DNA from: Extensimonas perlucida
Lineage (GTDB): Bacteria; Pseudomonadota; Gammaproteobacteria; Burkholderiales; Burkholderiaceae_C
Assembly (NCBI RefSeq): GCF_007655255.1
Contig: NZ_VMYE01000003.1
Span: 62,001 to 126,000 of the forward strand
Reading direction: 5' to 3'
DNA length: 64,000 nt
In this document: in pieces, positions 60,352 through 64,000 of the stretch
Position numbering within the stretch: position 1 is the first letter of the stretch
Layout of the letters: every line of letters starts with the position of its first letter
Position numbers and translations under genes: made by a program
The notes under the pieces: model-generated
What the model saw: only the letters and a program-made list of their open reading frames with translations
Databases searched by the model: none
Told to the model about the DNA's origin: nothing

Positions 60352-61413
60352 CTACGCGCAACAACCGCCCTGCCCCACCAAGCGCCAGGGCAGCGCCTCG
60401 CCTGCGCGCAGCGGCTTGAGTTCGCCCTCACCGAAGGCAAAGCGCTCGGGCGGCGTCCAGCTTTCGCGGCGCAGCGTCACCTGGCCCTGGTTGCGCGGCA
60501 GGCCGTAAAAGGCCGGGCCATGGAAGCTCGCGAAGGCTTCGAGTTGGTCGAGCGCGCCGGCCGCGTCGAAGGCTTCGGCGTACATCTCGAGCGCGGCGTG
60601 CGCGGTGTAGCAGCCCGCGCAGCCCGTGGCGTGCTCCTTGAGGTGCGCGGGGTGCGGGGCGCTGTCGGTGCCCAGGAAGAACTTGGGGCTGCCGCTCGTG
60701 GCCGCCTGCACGAGCGCCTGGCGGTGCACCTCACGCTTGAGCACGGGCAGGCAGTAGTAATGCGGGCGAATGCCGCCCTGAAAGATCGCGTTGCGGTTGA
60801 ACAGCAGGTGGTGCGCGGTGATCGTGGCGGCCGTATAGGCGTCGCTGCCGGCCACGTATTGCGCGGCCTCGCGCGTGGTGATGTGCTCGAAGACGATCTT
60901 GAGCGCCGGGAAGTCGCGCCGCAGCGGGATCAGGCGCGTGTCGATGAACACGGCCTCGCGGTCGAACACATCGACCGCGGGGTCGGTGACCTCGCCGTGC
61001 ACCAGCAGCGGCATGCCCAGGCGCTGCATGGCTTCGAGCGTGGGGTAGGTCTTGCGCAAATCGGTCACGCCCGCATCACTGTTGGTCGTGGCGCCGGCCG
61101 GGTAGAGCTTGACCGCGACCACGCCAGCCGCGTGCGCACGCTCGACCTCCGCGGGCGCGAGCTGGTCGGTGAGGTACAGCGTCATGAGAGGCTCGAAGTG
61201 CTGGCCCGCTGGCACGGCGGCGAGGATGCGCTGCCGGTAGGCGAGCGCCTGCGCCGTCGTGGTCACGGGCGGGCGCAGGTTGGGCATGATGATCGCGCGC
61301 CCGAACTGCGCCGCCGTGTGCGGCACGACGGTGTGCAGCGCCGCGCCATCGCGCACATGCAGGTGCCAGTCGTCGGGGCGGGTCAGGGTCAGGGTCGTGG
61401 CTGCGGTGTTCAT
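60352..61413 (-). CDS. pyrC: Dihydroorotase (class II, PyrC)
   Basis: The 353-residue zinc enzyme cyclises carbamoyl aspartate in pyrimidine synthesis. The HxH motif is in [10 protein letters not shown], the carboxylated lysine is in [18 protein letters not shown], and the catalytic Asp is in LGTDSAPH. The length matches E. coli PyrC. Confidence 0.95.
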   Translation of the reverse strand: MNTAATTLTLTRPDDWHLHVRDGAALHTVVPHTAAQFGRAIIMPNLRPPVTTTAQALAYRQRILAAVPAGQHFEPLMTLYLTDQLAPAEVERAHAAGVVAVKLYPAGATTNSDAGVTDLRKTYPTLEAMQRLGMPLLVHGEVTDPAVDVFDREAVFIDTRLIPLRRDFPALKIVFEHITTREAAQYVAGSDAYTAATITAHHLLFNRNAIFQGGIRPHYYCLPVLKREVHRQALVQAATSGSPKFFLGTDSAPHPAHLKEHATGCAGCYTAHAALEMYAEAFDAAGALDQLEAFASFHGPAFYGLPRNQGQVTLRRESWTPPERFAFGEGELKPLRAGEALPWRLVGQGGCCA

Positions 61414-61452
61414 GGCGGCGATTGTCCCACCGGCGTGGACGCTTCTCTATTC

Positions 61453-61498
61453 ATAGCTTTTAGCGCTTGATGTATCTAATCAAAAGGCCAAAAACGCT
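61453..61498 (+). repeat. Dispersed ~45-bp motif between pyrC and the Uma2 pair
   Basis: The + strand reads ATAGCTTTTAGCGCTTGATG, then AAAAGGCCAAAAACGC. It is an intergenic copy with a degenerate right half. Confidence 0.5.
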
Positions 61499-61574
61499 TG
61501 AAATCATTGGACAGCGTCGCACCCGCGTTGGCGCTTGCCGGTAATATGCCCCCTTGCCAACCGAGGACTTCGCC

Positions 61575-62138
61575 ATGGGCCAGGCCGCAGAAAAAATCGT
61601 TTTCACGCCGCAGGACTACCTCGCCTGGGAGGCCGAACAGCCCGAGCGCCACGAATACCTCAATGGTGAAGTGTTTGCCATGGCCGGCGCCGAAGACCGG
61701 CACGTGACGGTCAGCATGAACCTCGCTTTTGCGCTGCGCGAGCACCTGCGCGGCAGCCCCTGCCGCACCTACATGAGCGAAATGCGCCTGCACGTGGCCG
61801 CGGCCAACTGCTACTTTTACCCCGACGTGATGGTGAGCTGCAGCGCGCGCGACCTCGCGAGCCCGCTCGTCAAAACCGAGCCCAAGCTGATCGTCGAAGT
61901 GCTCTCGCCGAGCACCGCCGCGTACGACCGCGGCCTCAAGTTCAGCCACTACCGGCGCCTCGAGAGCCTCGCGGAATACGCGCTCATTGACCTGGACACG
62001 CGCAGCACCGACTGCTTTCGCAAAAGCGCCGAGGGCCTGTGGGTGCTGCACCCGTTTGCGCGCGACGAAACCGTGCTGCTCGCGAGCGTGGGACTGGAGT
62101 TGCCGCCAGAGCAGCTGTTTGCCGACGTGATCGATTGA
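61575..62138 (+). CDS. Uma2-family (DUF820) PD-(D/E)XK nuclease-like protein, copy 1
   Basis: The 187-residue protein has the Uma2 pattern: ERHEYLNGEVFAMAGA, YPDVMVSC (acidic residue), PKLIVEVLSPST (Glu) and YDRGLKFSHYR (Lys), giving a restriction-endonuclease-like core. Uma2 proteins are abundant in cyanobacteria and scattered in other bacteria, and their role is unknown. ATG 61575 follows a GAGGAC site. It is followed by an almost identical copy. Confidence 0.85.
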   Translation: MGQAAEKIVFTPQDYLAWEAEQPERHEYLNGEVFAMAGAEDRHVTVSMNLAFALREHLRGSPCRTYMSEMRLHVAAANCYFYPDVMVSCSARDLASPLVKTEPKLIVEVLSPSTAAYDRGLKFSHYRRLESLAEYALIDLDTRSTDCFRKSAEGLWVLHPFARDETVLLASVGLELPPEQLFADVID

Positions 62139-62177
62139 GCCACCTCATCTTCTCATCCACCGGCAAAGGACTTTGTC

Positions 62178-62741
62178 ATGGGCCAAGCCGCAGAAAAACC
62201 CGTTTTCACGCCGCAGGACTACCTCGCCTGGGAGGCCGAACAGCCCGAGCGCCACGAATACCTCAATGGTGAAGTGTTCGCCATGGCCGGCGCCGAGGAT
62301 CGGCACGTGACGGTGTCGGGCAACCTCTACATGGCGCTGCGCCAGCACCTGCGCGGCAGCCCCTGCCGCACCTACATGAGCGAAATGCGCCTGCACGTGG
62401 CCGCGGCCAACTGCTACTTCTACCCCGACGTGATGGTGACTTGCAGTGCGCGCGACTTGGCGAGCCCGCTCGTCAAGACCGAGCCCAAGCTGATCGTCGA
62501 AGTGCTCTCGCCGAGCACCGCCGCGTACGACCGCGGCCTCAAGTTCAGCCACTACCGGCGCCTCGAGAGCCTGCAGGAATACGCGCTCATTGACCTGGAC
62601 ACGCGCAGCACCGACTGCTTTCGCAAAAGCGCCGAGGGCCTGTGGGTGCTGCACCCGTTTGCGCGCGACGAAACCGTGTTGCTCGCGAGCGTGGGGCTGG
62701 AGCTGCCGCCAGAGCAGCTGTTTGCCGACGTGATCGACTAA
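62178..62741 (+). CDS. Uma2-family (DUF820) PD-(D/E)XK nuclease-like protein, copy 2
   Basis: This 187-residue tandem duplicate differs from copy 1 at 7 residues. Four of them cluster at positions 48, 51, 52 and 56 (M/G, A/Y, F/M, E/Q). The nuclease-like motifs are unchanged. The start-to-start distance is 603 bases, with 39 bases between the genes. The duplication is recent. Confidence 0.85.
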   Translation: MGQAAEKPVFTPQDYLAWEAEQPERHEYLNGEVFAMAGAEDRHVTVSGNLYMALRQHLRGSPCRTYMSEMRLHVAAANCYFYPDVMVTCSARDLASPLVKTEPKLIVEVLSPSTAAYDRGLKFSHYRRLESLQEYALIDLDTRSTDCFRKSAEGLWVLHPFARDETVLLASVGLELPPEQLFADVID

Positions 62742-62765
62742 AACGAAGCTGGTTTGCTCTTTTTT

Positions 62766-62811
62766 ATGCAGCTACTTACGCAGACCACATAAGCACAAAT
62801 AGGCAATTCTG
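62766..62811 (+). repeat. Dispersed motif downstream of the Uma2 pair
   Basis: The + strand reads ATGCAGCTACTTACGCAG, then ACATAAGCACAAATAGGC and AATTCTG. It is a degenerate intergenic copy of the ~45-bp family. Confidence 0.45.
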
Positions 62812-62874
62812 CTTGAAAAAAGGCGGACGTGTTTTGGCGGTATGAGCGGGCATGGCGGGTTCGTTCACAGCTTC

Positions 62875-63621
<747 letters not shown>

Positions 63622-63635
63622 GGGGTTCTTTCTCA

Positions 63636-64000
63636 TCAGCGCACGATGGCGATTTTTCGCTGCGCGCGCTTGACCAGCGCCGACAGCGCATAGCACAGCA
63701 CGAAATAGACCACGGCCGCGGCGAGGTAGCTCTCGATCGGGCGGCCGAAATTCTTGCCCGCGATCTCGAAGCCCTTGAGCAGGTCGTAGGCGCCGATCGC
63801 ATAGACCAGCGAGGTGTCCTGAAACAGGATGATGGTCTGCGTGAGCAGCAGCGGCAGCATGTTGCGAAAAGCCTGCGGCAGCACCACGAGCTGCATGACC
63901 TGCGCGTAGCGCATGCCCAGCGCCTGCCCCGCGAGCACCTGGCCGCGTGGCACCGACTGGATGCCGGCGCGCATGATCTCGCTGAAGTACGCGGCCTCGA
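63636..64000 (-). CDS. gltK: Polar amino-acid ABC transporter permease, 5' end outside the window
   Basis: About 120 C-terminal residues are visible and the frame is open to the window edge. The EAA loop ([13 protein letters not shown], then [19 protein letters not shown]) couples to the ATPase, and two membrane helices follow. It resembles GltK-type HisM-family permeases. It is directly upstream of the ATP-binding gene on the same strand. Confidence 0.85.
   Translation of the reverse strand, partial: EAAYFSEIMRAGIQSVPRGQVLAGQALGMRYAQVMQLVVLPQAFRNMLPLLLTQTIILFQDTSLVYAIGAYDLLKGFEIAGKNFGRPIESYLAAAVVYFVLCYALSALVKRAQRKIAIVR

Overview
The window looks like a chromosomal segment of a betaproteobacterium of the Comamonadaceae (the Acidovorax / Comamonas / Hydrogenophaga / Alicycliphilus neighbourhood). 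The evidence is the high GC, the gene orders hfq-hflX-hflK-hflC-DUF2065-hisZ-purA and dapF-DUF484-xerC, a complete mraZ-to-lpxC division and cell-wall cluster, and a DksA without its zinc cysteines. No tRNA, rRNA, CRISPR array, phage or transposase gene was found.

Layout. (1) 1-4614: an aromatic catabolic operon on the + strand: the 3' end of bphA1, then bphA2, bphA3, bphB, bphC and bphD (biphenyl / alkylbenzene type), followed by an OmpW-like outer-membrane protein. It encodes ring dioxygenation, dihydrodiol dehydrogenation, meta-cleavage and hydrolysis of the cleavage product. The ferredoxin reductase gene is absent between bphA3 and bphB, and both bphC and the porin gene lack an ATG where their ribosome binding sites predict one. 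(2) 4690-14477: aroG, a 3'-5' exonuclease, a repeat island, dinG, a Fur-box feoAB iron operon with a small Cys-rich protein, a YkgJ-type protein and a chemoreceptor. (3) 14504-23907, minus strand: thiC under a TPP riboswitch, hpt, purA, hisZ, DUF2065, hflC, hflK, hflX, hfq. (4) 24077-43206, minus strand: the dcw cluster, mraZ-rsmH-ftsL-ftsI-murE-murF-mraY-murD-ftsW-murG-murC-ddl-ftsQ-ftsA-ftsZ-lpxC, with stop/start overlaps at most junctions, preceded by four 10-bp-phased MraZ operator repeats. (5) 43636-53575, minus strand: hslVU, a STAS-domain protein, dksA, a COG0523 GTPase, rlmI, xerC, DUF484, dapF. (6) 53686-64000: a NUDIX-metallo-beta-lactamase fusion, rnpB, a small membrane protein, cysK, a flavoprotein, htpX, pyrC, twin Uma2-family genes and a polar amino-acid ABC transporter cut by the window end.

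The most unusual content is small non-coding mobile-looking DNA spread through the essential genes. A 169-bp quasi-palindromic element, always bounded by CTAG, occurs three times: in frame inside murD (adding exactly 55 residues), between hslU and mraZ, and at the xerC stop codon. A different 268-bp element of nested hairpins separates mraZ from rsmH. A third family, a dispersed motif of about 45 bp, appears at a dozen or so places, several of them inside or at the edges of coding sequences (dapF, rlmI, murG, the murC/ddl junction). I do not know a published name for these three families; homology searches would be needed to say whether they are described.
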